Shown piece after piece: positions 23,114 through 34,837 of a stretch of 64,000 bases of DNA (within the stretch, counting starts at the first letter, position 1; each line of letters opens with the position of its first letter). Under the pieces are notes generated by a model. That model had not been told where the DNA came from and made no database searches. It saw only the letters and a list, made by a program, of their open reading frames with translations. Made by a program: the position numbers and the translations under genes. Origin of the DNA: Actinernus sp. WN-2022 (taxonomy: Eukaryota > Cnidaria > Anthozoa > Actiniaria > Actinernidae); contig JAOWCC010000577.1 of NCBI GenBank assembly GCA_030867875.1, forward strand, positions 149,722,344 through 149,786,343, in the 5' to 3' direction.

Positions 23114-25109
23114 CCGCGGTATTTTTTCCAGAATCAATCGTAAGACTGATCTCTGATAAGCAAGCGATACTGAAGCGATCCCAACCATTCAGTAAGAAAA
23201 CTTGGCCGTGTGGTAAGGGGGGTAGGTTAAAAGGTAAGAAAAACATGCATGCAATGTTCTTACTGGTATTAAATGCCTCAAATTTGTTTATTTTATTATT
23301 TTTGGGATTTTATTCTTTGTTTACTTTTAGAACCTTTTACTCGATAAACCATAAGTGAAAGCAATTATTATATTTTCAAATAAAACAACAACAGAAATCA
23401 TTGCTAACATTTCTTAACTGATATTTTCTGGAGTCTTTGATATACGGCATAACTAAAGTGAATAACAAGCTGAATCCTCGGTCTGTAATAATCAGGCCTC
23501 TCAAAGCCCAAGATTAAGGCCGGTAACATTTTGATCGATTTGCGGCTAACTCGTGGACTACTGATTTAGGATTAAAGATTTACTGTTCGATGAGGCCGAA
23601 TGAGTAGTACCTTTCTATTTGTAATTTTAGAATAAAGAAATACTCATTGTATACGAACAGAACCATTTGATCATGAAATCCTCGGTTAACAATCTAATCT
23701 TGGATTAATGCTAATCGGGCTTCGAGGATCTATCAGGCCAGAGGATGAATTGTTGCAATGGAATCTTTCTATGGCATGGGTTATTTTACTCTTTGAATGT
23801 GACTTGAACACCTGTCGGCAACTGTGAGATGTCATACGGTTATATTTTAAACCATAAAAGACTGCTTTAATTCTAAAAATTATTCTAAACATTGGTCGCT
23901 ATATTAATTTTAAAACAATATATTTAGGTCGACGAAGGTAGCTTGTTCGAGGGATTTGTGAAAAAAAGCCGGGCAGGAATGGCTGTTTAATAAATCGATT
24001 TCAATTAAAGCCTTTGCCCAATGTCAACACTATTAGAAGTTGTTCTACGACTACTGCTGCGACCAAAAATCAAAAACTTTAAAATCCTAATGTCAGTTAT
24101 AGAGACCGCAAAAGTGTAGCGGAACTAATCAAGGAAGTTCTCTCTTGGTTTTATTAATATAAGCTAAACGTGGCCCAATATCGCCTCTATCTCATATTTT
24201 CAAAGATCTAATGATGTGTCATACGTTAGATTTAATAAATGTACACTTTCATATATCAACAAAATGTTTGCAATTTCTTGTGTAGAAAATGTTTGTTACC
24301 ATGGCAATTAAGAAGGTAGAACTGATTTAAAATACAAAAGATGAATGCTCAAAGTTCACGTTTTTCATTTCTTCTGTGCGAAAGTTTCCGCATAGAAAAC
24401 AACTAAAATAGGGGGAAAATGATTTCAGACCGGCAATCTTTAGAAATATACGAAACTTCAAGAAATCCCGAATATCAGTTCAATGTTGTCATACTAATGT
24501 GTCTATATGAGCAGCCAGTCAAGTCAGTCAATGCCAGGGAAACGAGAGGAACAACATGGGAAATGTGTGGAGAAACAGAGACAGTTCAAAGACTATAAGT
24601 ATTTTTCTAGTCAAACTAAATCCTTCTTTTGAATGTTTATTATTTTTTCAAAAGAAGACGAAACAACAAAAGCAGCTAGCCATGAGCGGTCCGGTTCGCG
24701 AGGTCCATACTGGGAAAAACCGGACCGCTGAACAGCCAATCAGATAGCGCGATTTCTATGGATACAGGACCGGAAAAAATAAACAACTAAATGGACCTTT
24801 CCTTTTTCACTTTTGTACACGGGGCGCTACTGGATGCCGCGCGGGAGGAGGGGGAAGGACGCTTTTTAAAATTAGGCTTTAAGAATTAGGTCAGTTTTTA
24901 AATGATAATTTGTCTAATTTATATGGTACACGACTTTTTCTTTCCTCTATATCTAATAATTTCTTAGATCCTTCTCTTCTGATTACCACTAGATCAGTTA
25001 AGATTGCGTAATTATGTAGTCATGATTATGTATATTTTTATTGTATTATTACAGGACCCGACTTAATCTGTTTTTTTTTTTAGTGCCGAATGAAATTTTG
25101 TGCTAAAAC
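23114..25109. other. Gene-poor stretch after the duplication
   Basis: No supported gene. A short palindrome lies at about 24689-24731: AGCGGTCCGGTT and its complement around a 19-base spacer. It resembles the AGCGGTC-type sequences next to the assembly gap at 46541-46571. The small open frames near 23686 and 24556 lack any recognisable feature. Confidence 0.5.
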
Positions 25110-25480
25110 GATTATTATAGTAATAATGGCCATATTTATATAGCGCCATATCACCACAGTCTCATGGCCCTTTACGAATTACTGGCATCCTGTCAGTGAA
25201 GTTACAGACTGCTTATACGGCGCTGATAGCTGCCACGCAGTTTACAATTTTTGAGTGTGTCGTTAGTACAATGGTCAGGCTGCTGTACCGGGTGACAATC
25301 CCCTTCTCTTTTTCGAGTAGTACAATGTTCAGGTTCTTTCACGTCTCCTTCAAATACTGATTAGAAGTAGAAGGAGACAAGGCCAACGGCTTAAATACGT
25401 CGCTGCCCAGGGACGCGGCCGGGATTCGAACCCCCGACCTCTAGACCGTGCTCAACCAACTGAGCTAACCAGTGAGGCGG
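25110..25480 (-). mobile_element. tRNA-derived SINE (~370 bp)
   Basis: On the minus strand it opens with a tRNA-like head: a box A-like TAGCTCAGTTGGTTGAGC and a box B GGTTCGAATCC, spaced too closely for an anticodon arm, so it is not a tRNA gene. The body runs on for about 300 bases and ends in GGCGCTATATAAAT followed by an ATTATTACTATAATAAT tail. The 13 bases GCGCTATATAAAT also occur at the 3' end of the CR1/L2-type LINE at 58228. This is the usual sign that a SINE borrows a LINE's reverse transcriptase. Transcription would be by RNA polymerase III from the internal boxes. Confidence 0.75.
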
Positions 25481-26904
25481 TATTTATGCACACGTTCTTC
25501 TAGATTAGGTTCTTATGATAGAGCGGTGTCGAAAGTAATGATCATAAACTCCGTTTAAAAAACCAGAAGTTTCACCATCCACACTGTTTGAATACGACAG
25601 TTTTAAATTACGGCATTACGAGTTTTTGATTGAGTGTCGTAAAACCAAAACCAAACGGTAAAATTTTACAGAGTCAATCATAGGCCATATAGGACCACTG
25701 AGTTAAAACACAATGAGCCAATCATGAACTGAAGTAATTTGTGATTGGTTTTACTTGAACCAATCACGAGGAAAAGTAAACGCAATCGTTGGACAACTGT
25801 CGCTAAAACGAAAGTCGATTGCCTGACGGACCAAAACAATGATTAACTGATAGAGCAGTTTTCAATTGAGTGTCGAAAATAATAAGTGATTGCTTTGGTT
25901 TTGCATTTGCTTAGCTCTTCTATTGGCTGTGAGAAACGTTTTCTAATTATCAGCCAAGCAAGTTTTTAACTATAAAACCAAACGCAATCAGGTTTTGTTT
26001 TAGCAACAGTATCGACGATTGCATTTACTTTGCCTCGTGATTGGTTCAAGTAAAACCAATTGTTAATTACGTCAGTTCGTGATTGGGTCATTGTGTATTC
26101 ACTTGCTGCTGTGATTGGCTATGTAATTACTTTGGTTTTTGGTCTGAAAACCGCTCTAAATACAAAGCCAATCATAGGAACAAGTGAAACAAGTGAATCA
26201 ATCACGAACTGAAGTAATTTCTGATTGGTTTTACTTGAACCAATCACGAGTAAAAGTAAAGGCAATGATTGTCTGATATGAAATCCAAAGCATGTTTCGC
26301 AGCCAATAGAAAAGCTACGCAAAACTAAAGTAATCACGACGACAACTGGCCAAAGTCAAGATTGATCATAAAGTTACTGTTCCTCATCCAACCCGGCCAT
26401 GGCCCATGGGCTATTATCACAGTTCGGCCATCTTGGATTCGCCCCGGTAGCCTCGCACTGGTGGGTTTCAGGACGAGTTTACCGGATGAAAACAAAGGTT
26501 TTTATTGTCCTGGGATTCAACATGGCCGCCGCGTGATAAAAAAACACAATTGTTCTCTCTGCACTATATCAGAGATTGCAACCAGCGCACTTTAATTTTA
26601 TTATTATTATTTATTATCAGTTGTTGACCAGCTGCACTATTATTAAGTAATGATCCGTGTAAGAAGTACGATAAATCTATTACGAAAACACTGGGTGATA
26701 ATTATGAATATTCTGAAATAAAGTAGTAAAAAGACTTAGTTTCATTCCATTTTTATGAACAATTCTCTTCCAACCAATAGGAACAGCCAAAAACAATTAT
26801 TTACCGAAGTGGAGGTGAATATTGGTAGATATTTACCGAGCCGCTTCGGCGAGGTAAATATCCACCGCTATTCACCAACACTATTATAAAGGTGAATAAT
26901 TGTT
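25481..26904. repeat. Repeat-rich stretch with CCAATCAC-type inverted repeats
   Basis: Blocks around 25590-25880 and 26020-26340 repeat each other in both orientations, around motifs such as GATTGGTTTTACTTGAACC and TTGAGTGTCG. A diverged block of the same family is at about 50760-50890. Terminal-like sequences AGAGCAGTTTTCAATTGAG (25853) and its approximate complement near 26140-26158 suggest a TIR element. No gene was recognised. Confidence 0.55.
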
Positions 26905-27090
26905 TTAGTATATACCACACTGCAGGTGAATACCAGCACCAAATAGTTATTTTATTTTCTGTCAAATGGATAAAAACTCGCGCGAGGTGATCGCTGCTTT
27001 GCTCGGAGGTGAATATGAAATCATATTCACTGTTTGAGTAGCCAATCAGAGCGCGCGAAAAGTGATATTCACTGGTGTGGTATATACTAA
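26905..27090. mobile_element. 186-bp MITE with TTAGTATATACCACAC ends
   Basis: The terminal inverted repeats TTAGTATATACCACAC and GTGTGGTATATACTAA are perfect over 16 bp. A near-identical copy lies at 47702-47888 and a diverged partial one around 52733-52880. The interior contains CCAATCAGAGCGCGCG. Confidence 0.8.
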
Positions 27091-27479
27091 TAATCTTTAG
27101 TATAAACTAACTAGTGGACTATTACGAATCCTGCATTCTGATTGGCTACGCTACTATATGTCTATTAGTGATAGCCCATGGTGGAGAAAACCCGCACGCA
27201 TTTTCACGAAACAATTCAATGTTTTCAACTTCAATTTGTTTCTTTCTATTATTTTCTACTGTCCGACTAGTTAGTTTATACTAAAACAATTAGACTTCTC
27301 GCCCGAATGGGCTGCGGGTCTAATTGTTAATTATTTCCACATTGGCTCGGTTTTCTTTGTTCCTTGATGGGGGAATATTTCTATTATCCGCTCACTTCCT
27401 TCGTCCTTTGCAGGGGAATATATACTCCCTTGAATTTTAATGTTATTCCCTCGCTTTATTCCCTCACGCATCTCCTAGT

Positions 27480-27614
27480 CAGGGGCGTAGCCAGGGAGAG
27501 GTTCCAGTGGTTCCGGAACTCCCCTTCGTGATTTCCAAAGGGTAAAACGCTCTGTAAGATGATGGATTGCCAGACTCGAAACCCTCCCTTGCAGAACTCC
27601 TGGCTACGCCCCTG
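27480..27614. mobile_element. 135-bp MITE with CAGGGGCGTAGCCAGG ends
   Basis: Perfect 16-bp terminal inverted repeats (27480-27495 and 27599-27614) flanked by CTAGT on both sides (27475-27479 and 27615-27619), a 5-bp target duplication. It belongs with the 144-bp element at 5120 by its GGGCGTAGC core. Confidence 0.8.
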
Positions 27615-29082
27615 CTAGTAACTTAGAACTACTGACTTACTTTCTACCTCAGTACAGAGAAGTAACATGAAAGAAGAAGATGGGGAAAAACGGAATGTGT
27701 TACGACCCGGAATCGAACTCTAACCCTCGCTCTCAAGATTGGTTTCTAGTCACTACACAACAAGCTGAGTTAGTTGAAAGAATCGAGACAAAAGAACAAC
27801 ACGAAGCATTGTGAACAGAAATTGTATGCAGCTATGCACTAGGCAAACAATGATTCTAATGATATATGAAAAGAGACATATGAAAACCTCGCCATTGTGG
27901 AAAAATAAGCTTTTTATCGGCCTTTCACTCGGCAGCGCCCTCGGTGAATAAATCACATACCCCCGAGTTGTACAACAATTCCCACCTGAAATGATAGACA
28001 ATATGTACTAATTTCATTATTTTGTGTATGCAAGAACAATATAGAAGACACGGCTTTAATCTCTGAAATAGTGCACATGGAGAACAATGGGACTGGATGA
28101 TGAACAACAACTATAATATTCATTATGGCGTCATTTTACTACAACTACCAGAATCCTTTTCAAATTATTTTCCTCATTCAGATTTTTAAACTCCTTTGAG
28201 AATTCCAAGACAATTGTTCAAATTAGAGGAACAAAAGGATCCGCGCAAGGAGTTCTGGTGGTTGTAGTACGTGACGTCATCATGTAAATGTCCTATTACT
28301 GAGGCCAACAGCAATATCAACAAATAACTGTTGGTGATGTTGCTCCTGCAGCAGTTGCAGCGAATCTTGGCACATGGTTAGACTCAAGGCCTTTATAGTA
28401 GGACGTATTGATTATTGCAATATTTTTAATGTTCTTCGTTTTAATTACATTATTACGCCTGTATTATATAATTTGAATTGGCTTCTTATCAAGTATTTAG
28501 AATTAAGTTTAAACCATTGGTAATGGGCTCCTGGTAAAAGGCTATATATCACTGGAAAAATCGAACCCTTTACAGATTTTGAAGAACTATGTAAAAAGTA
28601 TGTAAATAGCCTGCTTGCCGACTTTTCTGTAAAAAAATCAGTCATTTTTATCGGATTGGGCTACCTGTGACGCGCGCCACAGGTAACCCAATCCGAAAAG
28701 GTCTGAAAAATATAGAAAAGTCGGCAAGCAGGCTAGTCTGTAGAATGTTTCTAAAATGTGAGCATTTTACATACATTTATTTGCAACCATTTTACAGAGT
28801 AGTAAATTTAGTTACTGATTTAGTTGTAGGGTGCGTTTGATAGAATAATAGTCTCAAGAAATCACTGATCCGGCACACTTTGCACTGTAAGCTACGAATG
28901 CTTGCTGAGATACTATATTTAGGATAAATTGAGTATTCCAGTGACTTAAAAGTCCCAATATAAGCGATCTGTAGTGATCATGATAGGTAGCGCACCCTAA
29001 GAGTAAATCAATGATTCATGGTACCCAATATTGTAATAGCAATATTAAATATATTAAATATATGTATATCTTCTAGTTCTAG
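27615..29082. other. Upstream region of the GPCR gene
   Basis: About 1.4 kb holding the foldback MITE at 28607 and, at about 27695-27775, a sequence reading on the minus strand like a worn tRNA/SINE head (box B-like GAGTTCGATTCC). I could not identify a promoter element with confidence. Confidence 0.4.
28607..28735. mobile_element. 129-bp foldback MITE (TAGCCTGCTTGCCGAC ends)
   Basis: TAGCCTGCTTGCCGAC at the left pairs with its complement at the right. A second inner hairpin (TCGGATTGGG and ACCTGTG arms around ACGCGCGC) makes nearly the whole element self-complementary. No clear target duplication was found. Confidence 0.7.
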
Positions 29083-30162
29083 ATGCGATTCCGGCCTCTC
29101 TTCCTTCCGATGAATGCGACCAACACAACTAAAGTTGTCTGCGAGGAACAACTCGGCCCAGGTTTCACGTCCGTCGGCCTCGTTTTCTTGTTCCTGATAA
29201 TCTTCCTCTCCATACTTGGTAACACTTTGGTTTGCGTTGCAGTCTCCAAGTTCAGCTACCTACAAACGTACTCCAACTATTTCGTGTTCAGTCTTGCTGT
29301 TTCAGATGTCATGGTGTCGGCGACTGTTGTTCCGTTTGATATCGTGTACTGGATCAGCTTTCCGGTTTGGCCCTTGGGCGGCTATGTTTGTAATTTGTGG
29401 AACTCATTATTTTTCCTATTTCTCACTGCATCTGTCCTCAATCTCCTGGCTATCAGCACAGATCGCTTTATCGCTGTGGTGTATGCCCTTCGGTATAAAG
29501 AATTGATACATGTGACCTTTGTGAAAATTATCATTGTTTCAATATGGCTGTATTCTGTCACTATTGGGCTGACCGTGTTCTTTGTTCTCGTGCCACCGCA
29601 AACTCCTGTTTACACGTTCGATATCAATCCATCCCTCCATGCGTTTCTATTGGTCGGTAATGTGTTCATCCCGTTCTTAGTAATGATCGTATTATATTTC
29701 AAGATCTATCTGATTGCACGCGAGCACGCAAGGCGTGTCGGGATCGTCGCAATTAATCCTTCCTCTCTAACTCTACGGAATGTGATTGGACGTGAGCTCA
29801 GGGTGGCAAAAGCGCTTGGGATTGTACTAACAACATTTGTGCTTTGTTGGCTGCCGTTCGAGATAATAAACGTTGTGATTTTGATCGATGAAGAAGTTGA
29901 GAGCTGCGGGGTAGAACTAGCTGACACTGTTTCGTGCTGGTTGGCGTACGTACAGACTTCGCTGAATCCCATCATCTATGCGCTTTCGAATGCTGAGTTC
30001 AGAAGAGCCTTTCGCAGGATTGTGTGCTGGAGCAAAAGCGATCCATCTGGCATGTCCACCGTTAATTCAACGAACAAAGACATCAATCAATCGGTGGAAC
30101 CAAAGGAAGATCAACCAAAATGTAGCGAAGACAAGTCAAGAGCTCGTGATAACGATGGATAG
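29083..30162 (+). CDS. Class A (rhodopsin-like) G protein-coupled receptor
   Basis: Intronless, 359 residues, seven predicted membrane helices in the plasma membrane. Landmarks: N-glycosylation sites NAT and NTT near residues 11-16, N47 in GNTL (TM1), D75 in LAVSD (TM2), C103 before TM3, DRF at 127-129 in place of DRY, W155 (TM4), P197 (TM5), CWLP at 255-258 (TM6), NPIIY at 295-299 (TM7), and C315 as a possible palmitoylation site. The TM3-TM4 region looks like amine receptors (TASVLNLLAIS.DRF), but the amine-binding Asp position of TM3 is Phe110. The second extracellular loop has no cysteine, so the usual disulfide to C103 cannot form there. The ligand is unknown. A second Met at residue 10 is an alternative start. 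A related, decayed fragment lies at 3807-3995. Confidence 0.92.
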   Translation: MRFRPLFLPMNATNTTKVVCEEQLGPGFTSVGLVFLFLIIFLSILGNTLVCVAVSKFSYLQTYSNYFVFSLAVSDVMVSATVVPFDIVYWISFPVWPLGGYVCNLWNSLFFLFLTASVLNLLAISTDRFIAVVYALRYKELIHVTFVKIIIVSIWLYSVTIGLTVFFVLVPPQTPVYTFDINPSLHAFLLVGNVFIPFLVMIVLYFKIYLIAREHARRVGIVAINPSSLTLRNVIGRELRVAKALGIVLTTFVLCWLPFEIINVVILIDEEVESCGVELADTVSCWLAYVQTSLNPIIYALSNAEFRRAFRRIVCWSKSDPSGMSTVNSTNKDINQSVEPKEDQPKCSEDKSRARDNDG

Positions 30163-31596
30163 GTTGTCTCGGTATCAGGGTAACAAACATCAAACGCGGT
30201 CAAAACTAAATGAAACCGCGCACCGCACTAAAACCCGCGTACTGTAACGCGACGCGACGCGACGCACCGCGACGCACCACAACAAACAATACATTGTCCT
30301 CGCCGTTCTCCAACGGACGAATAGAAAACTCCCGGGATGCCTGAGGTATAAGTAAGAGTGACGTGATACGGTCGATGCCAAATACAACATTGTGAATATT
30401 CCATTAAACAGTTCATAGTTCTAGCTTTACCGGTCTTATTCCTGTTTCGGGTTCAGCAACATTAAGAAGCAGAAGTGGCTGAGCTAGTTTTGTCGAGCTA
30501 AATGGTTTAATACTCACATCACTGTCCGCCATGTTGGTGTCGAGTGTGGCCCGTCAGTTTGATATGGCCTTTTTCCATGTAAAAACAACGAGAGATCGAT
30601 GCATTTGTTAAATAAGAAATGTGCACAGTATAAGGACACACTAGCTGTATAGGTATAGAGCAGTATGAATGTGCACAGTACAGGGACACACTAGCTGTAT
30701 AGGTATAGAGCAGTATGAATGTGCACAGTACAGGGACACACTAGCTGTATAGGTATAGAGCGGTATGAATGTGCAAGTTACGGCAATGACTTACGGCACG
30801 GCTACTATACGACATGCCGTGACATTGAAATGGTTTCCCATTGGTTTTATCTTTCTGATTCAATCAAATTACAGAGTTGCGGCACAGTAAGTTACAGTAC
30901 GGTTACAGTAAGGCCACGGACATGCCGTACTTTTGTCCCACTCAAACGAAATCAGCGCTATTTGTAAATAAACGATTTTGTTCAAGTTGATAATGAAGAT
31001 AAAGCTATCGAAAGTTAAAAAAAAAAGTAAAACTATTTATTGCCCTCCCCGACTTTAATAGCAAGCACATGCCGTTTATATAAATATGTAATTAAGTTCA
31101 ATACAGACGTGGTAACTATTAAACGTATTTATAACGTGTCCCCATTCACACCAATCAAACCTGTTTAATTAAACAGAGTTTTATCTATGCTGTGTATGTG
31201 TTTTGTAAGACATTGTTTTAAAATTATCATTATGATTGGACGAGTTTTGCCGCCTGATTTGATCCACTCCAATGGGAGTGCAACAGTTATTTCGAACTTC
31301 GGCTTTGGCGCGCACGCGTGGGCGTGGTAGGCACGGTGTTCATGATTGAAAAAAGTGGAGGAAAAGGGACTATTAATCGGACTAAAAAGTAACTGTGATC
31401 GCCATGGAGGATGCAGGTGAAGGAAAAAACATTGGACTTTAGGGTTAGCATACTTTTGTGACAAATTTCCGGGGAAATTCGATCGTGATACGAGGGGATT
31501 TTTGGCGATTGCCATCGTCATCGTCGGTGAATTGTAAATCTTGTGAAAGTCGCTAAAATGACCACAGGAGTACTGTATTGATTTCTTACATTTTAT
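30163..31596. other. Downstream of the GPCR; short tandem repeats
   Basis: Contains a GCGACGC-rich short repeat (about 30247-30275) and three units of a 50-bp tandem repeat (30619-30768). No gene is supported; the open frame at 31165-31611 (minus) runs through non-coding sequence with no recognisable domain. Confidence 0.5.
30619..30768 (+). repeat. 50-bp tandem repeat, three units
   Basis: Three adjacent copies of a unit beginning ATGTGCACAGTA and ending GAGCAGTATGA, differing at a few positions (TATAAGG/TACAGGG, GCAGT/GCGGT). Confidence 0.95.
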
Positions 31597-33221
31597 TAAG
31601 GGACCGTTCATTATAAACCTTTACGGGGGGGGGGGGGGGGGGGGGGCTGTTAGGAAATGGGGGTGCACGTAATGTTTTACCCCAAGGAAATAGGGGGGGG
31701 GGATGTTTGTAATATTTTCCTTTCATTGTAAAATATTATTTTCATCTTTCAAGAAACACTATCATGGCCCGCCCTAACCTTGTGCTGCAGCAGTCCTCTC
31801 TTATGACTTACAGTACTTTGGATTTAAAAATCTAGGTACATGACAAAGACTTCATTCTCTTATATTGGTCAAAACACTAACGCAAAACCCAAAACACTAA
31901 CGCAAAAGTAAAAACACTAACGCAAACGGGAAACACTAACGCAAAAGTCAAAACACTAACGCAAAAGTCAAAACACTAACGCAAAAGGGAAAACACTAAC
32001 GCAAAAGGGAAAACACTAACGCAAAAGTGAAAACACTAACGCAAAAGGGAAACACTAACGCAAAAGTCAAAACACTAACGCAAAAGAGAAAACACTAACG
32101 CAAAAGATCTGACCGAGGTTTTTAGTGTCAATTCCAACATGGCGGACATAGGCTAATCATACGTAAAGAAAACCAAATTATAGATTTTATTTCAGTAAAA
32201 AACTATGACTACGAAACTATACTAAGCTTTCTTGAGAAGTACCATGGGATTAGAATGTCCAAGAGAACCCTCCAGAATCGTTTAAAGCTTGCATCGCCGT
32301 GGGTGTGAGGGGTGTGAGGTAAATTAATATGAAGTTTGTGAGCTCAAATCGATGGACCCGGTGTCACAGCGATCCCCCTTCCCCCCGGGCGAAATCGCTA
32401 GTAAATTGTACTCGTAATTCCTATTGAAATCGTCCCGCCTCATAAAATATAGGCAGTACATGTATTTTTTTTTTCCAATAAAATTAAGTGTAAGACCTCT
32501 ACAAGCTGTATTTAGTACCATGAATTTTGACAAATATCGTTATTGATTTGAACACTGAAAAAGGATAATATCCACGATCATCCTACTTTACATGCACTAG
32601 TACACTACAGTAAAATTTTCTCTGGAATATTTTAATTGAATTACAATATATCGACCTTCTGCTTAGGTGTGTAACTTATTTACCTGGGATGATGGCCTTG
32701 TTGAATAAATAACATTAACCCCCTATTTAAGGTTAGAACATGCACTGGCCTGCTTAATAAAGAAACCGTGACAAGCGACCCCCCCTCTCAAAGTCCATGT
32801 TAAGTAATGAACCCCCTCCCCCCCCCCCCCTCTTACACACACACACACAACACACATGACTATATTTCAGTTTGTAGGAAATTTTGATTTCCTTTGTTTT
32901 GATTTGGGTTGATATTTGTCAAAGCAATAATAGTTGCACTCTGTTTATTAATTTCCAATAACAGTTGCACTCTGTGTAATTTAACAATAAAAGACTGATT
33001 TATTTTCTAGGCGATTTTGATTTTCTTTGCGATTTTCTTGACTTAGTTTGATATTATTTCTTGATATCCTCTCAAAGTAATAACATTTTGCAACACAACC
33101 CCCCCCTTCTTTACTACTCAAAATAACATGACCCACCTTTATTGACTAAAGAAAATGCATATGACCCACCCCTACCCCCCCCCCCCCCCCCTATCCTTCA
33201 TAAATAATGACCGGTCCCTTA
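31597..33221. mobile_element. 1.6-kb TIR element bordered by poly-G, possibly TTAA-type
   Basis: The left end TTAAGGGACCGTTCATTAT and the right end, read on the other strand TAAGGGACCGGTCATTAT, are inverted repeats. Each is followed inward by a long G tract (about 31625-31646, and the C tract at 33175-33192). The left junction is TTAA, which would fit Kolobok or piggyBac type insertion, but the right one is TTAG, so classification is tentative. It contains a minisatellite and no open reading frame of note. Confidence 0.55.
31870..32105 (+). repeat. Minisatellite with AACACTAACGCAAAA core
   Basis: About a dozen units of 17-18 bp, each with the core AACACTAACGCAAAA and a variable 2-3 base spacer (GTC, GGG, GTG, CCC). 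The same unit occurs in the opposite orientation at 35431-35632. Confidence 0.95.
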
Positions 33222-33403
33222 GTCTCTTTCCCAAAATAGAAAAATTCAAGATGATGTTTTACATTCATTGTCACTGACAGAAATAAATGAATAGACACCC
33301 AGGCAATTCAAGCAGGACAGGAAGCATGCTGATGATTCGACTTTTCATTAAAAAATATTTGTCCTTGTTTTAGTACACTAATGTATTTTTTTCTACCTCA
33401 AAC

Positions 33404-34082
33404 TACTCAAGCATGTTAAGGCATGGTTTTTGAACCGTTCTGATAAAACATTCAAAATTCGCTATCTTTGTCATTTACGTATGAAATACCCTATAACTTT
33501 GGAATAATACGGTAATCGTGTGTCTTAACATTTAAGGATCGGTATTTTGGTGTTTTGAAGGTCACGTGACCTTAAGGCTGATAAAACAAAGAAATCAAAA
33601 TGGGGTGGCGGAAGTTATTGTTTTGTTTCAGATTTTCGATTCGAAATGTTAAGCTTGTTATGGGAAATGAGACTGTGTCCGGAATGGTTGACTTTTTATC
33701 ACTTAAGAGGATATAAATGGCGAAAAATGGTTCCAAGAATTGGTCACGTGACCTGTTTTCTCTATTTTCGCCTTAACAGTCTATAAGGGTCAACCATTCC
33801 GGACTGATCTTTAAAGTCAACCACAAGTGTAATCAGATAAACACAAAATCGTTACTTAAAATATAAAATGCACCACCCCGTTTTTAGTTTAATTTTAATC
33901 TTTTTGTGATCACGTGGTTGGTCACGTGATAGACATTTTACCAAAATGTTATATTAGGGCGATTAAAAACGCTGAGATAACCACCATTTTTCAAGGATTT
34001 GAGCAAATTCAAGTGACTCTATTCAAGAAAATAGCTGTAGCCTCGTTTTCATGTTCAAACCATGCCTTAACATGCTTGAGTA
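33404..34082. mobile_element. 679-bp non-autonomous TIR element
   Basis: The ends TACTCAAGCATGTTAAGGCA and complement match over about 25 bp and start with TA, so a TA target is possible. Inside are further inverted pieces (GGAATGGTTGAC near 33677, its partner near 33793) and several GGTCACGTGACC palindromes. Near its right end it has GCCTCGTTTTCATG, very close to the subterminal motif of the 7-kb transposon. No coding capacity. Confidence 0.6.
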
Positions 34083-34837
34083 TTAAATTTAGCCCAATTA
34101 AATACTTGAACTGTATGCCAATTGTATTCCCCGTTTATAGTACGAAGTTCATAAAATGTGCACTACCATTTCCAAATCATTTGTCTCATTAATTTGTTTT
34201 CCAAAGGTAAAAGTATTAATAAAGGTTCCAGTATGTTTTGTGGGACATAAAGCACAACTGATTGTGATAATTTGTGATCATGTGTGCTTTTTAGTGTCTG
34301 CAATTGCATGCCCTATTAGTATCAGAGCGAAATTTATTATCAGCAACCACTTTGCTAAGGCGCATGTATTGTAAGGCATGCTTTTTCTCTAAATATAAAT
34401 CTGAAGCACAAGTTTGCACCTTTGCCAAATAAACAGAGGAGCATGACTTATTTTACTCATCTCATCTGACAAGTGCAGCTCAATCTATTTTCAGCTACAA
34501 TGTCCACTGACGTGAAGCATTGGTGAAATTTACCCATTTAATCAGATGGTTAAAGTTTCCTGCCATGTAATTACAATTACATTAGACTAACCCATTTTAG
34601 TGATCAATTCAATTCAAATTCATTCTGCACTCTGTACTATTTACAATGACTACAATTACAGTTACATTAAAAATACATTTAAATGAAAATAAAGAAATGT
34701 ACATATTCTATATTGAGCTCGTGCGCAGTGACCAAAGTAGCGTAGCTTCCGAGTTGGACACTGCAAAATACAATCCCTCTCCGCTCCGATGATTTAACAC
34801 CTTGCTAGCCAAGCCAGGGCTTGGTCATGCTTGGTCC

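Noticed and set aside
25405..25480. A tRNA gene on the minus strand
   Set aside because: Box A and box B are present, but only about eight bases separate the D arm from the T-arm region, so there is no anticodon arm. It is the head of a SINE.
27695..27775. A second tRNA-like sequence on the minus strand
   Set aside because: The GAGTTCGATTCC box is there, but the T stem does not pair and box A is poor. At most a worn SINE head.
31870..32105. A CRISPR array
   Set aside because: The short repeats have 2-3 base spacers and no unique spacer sequences, and the DNA is eukaryotic. It is a minisatellite.
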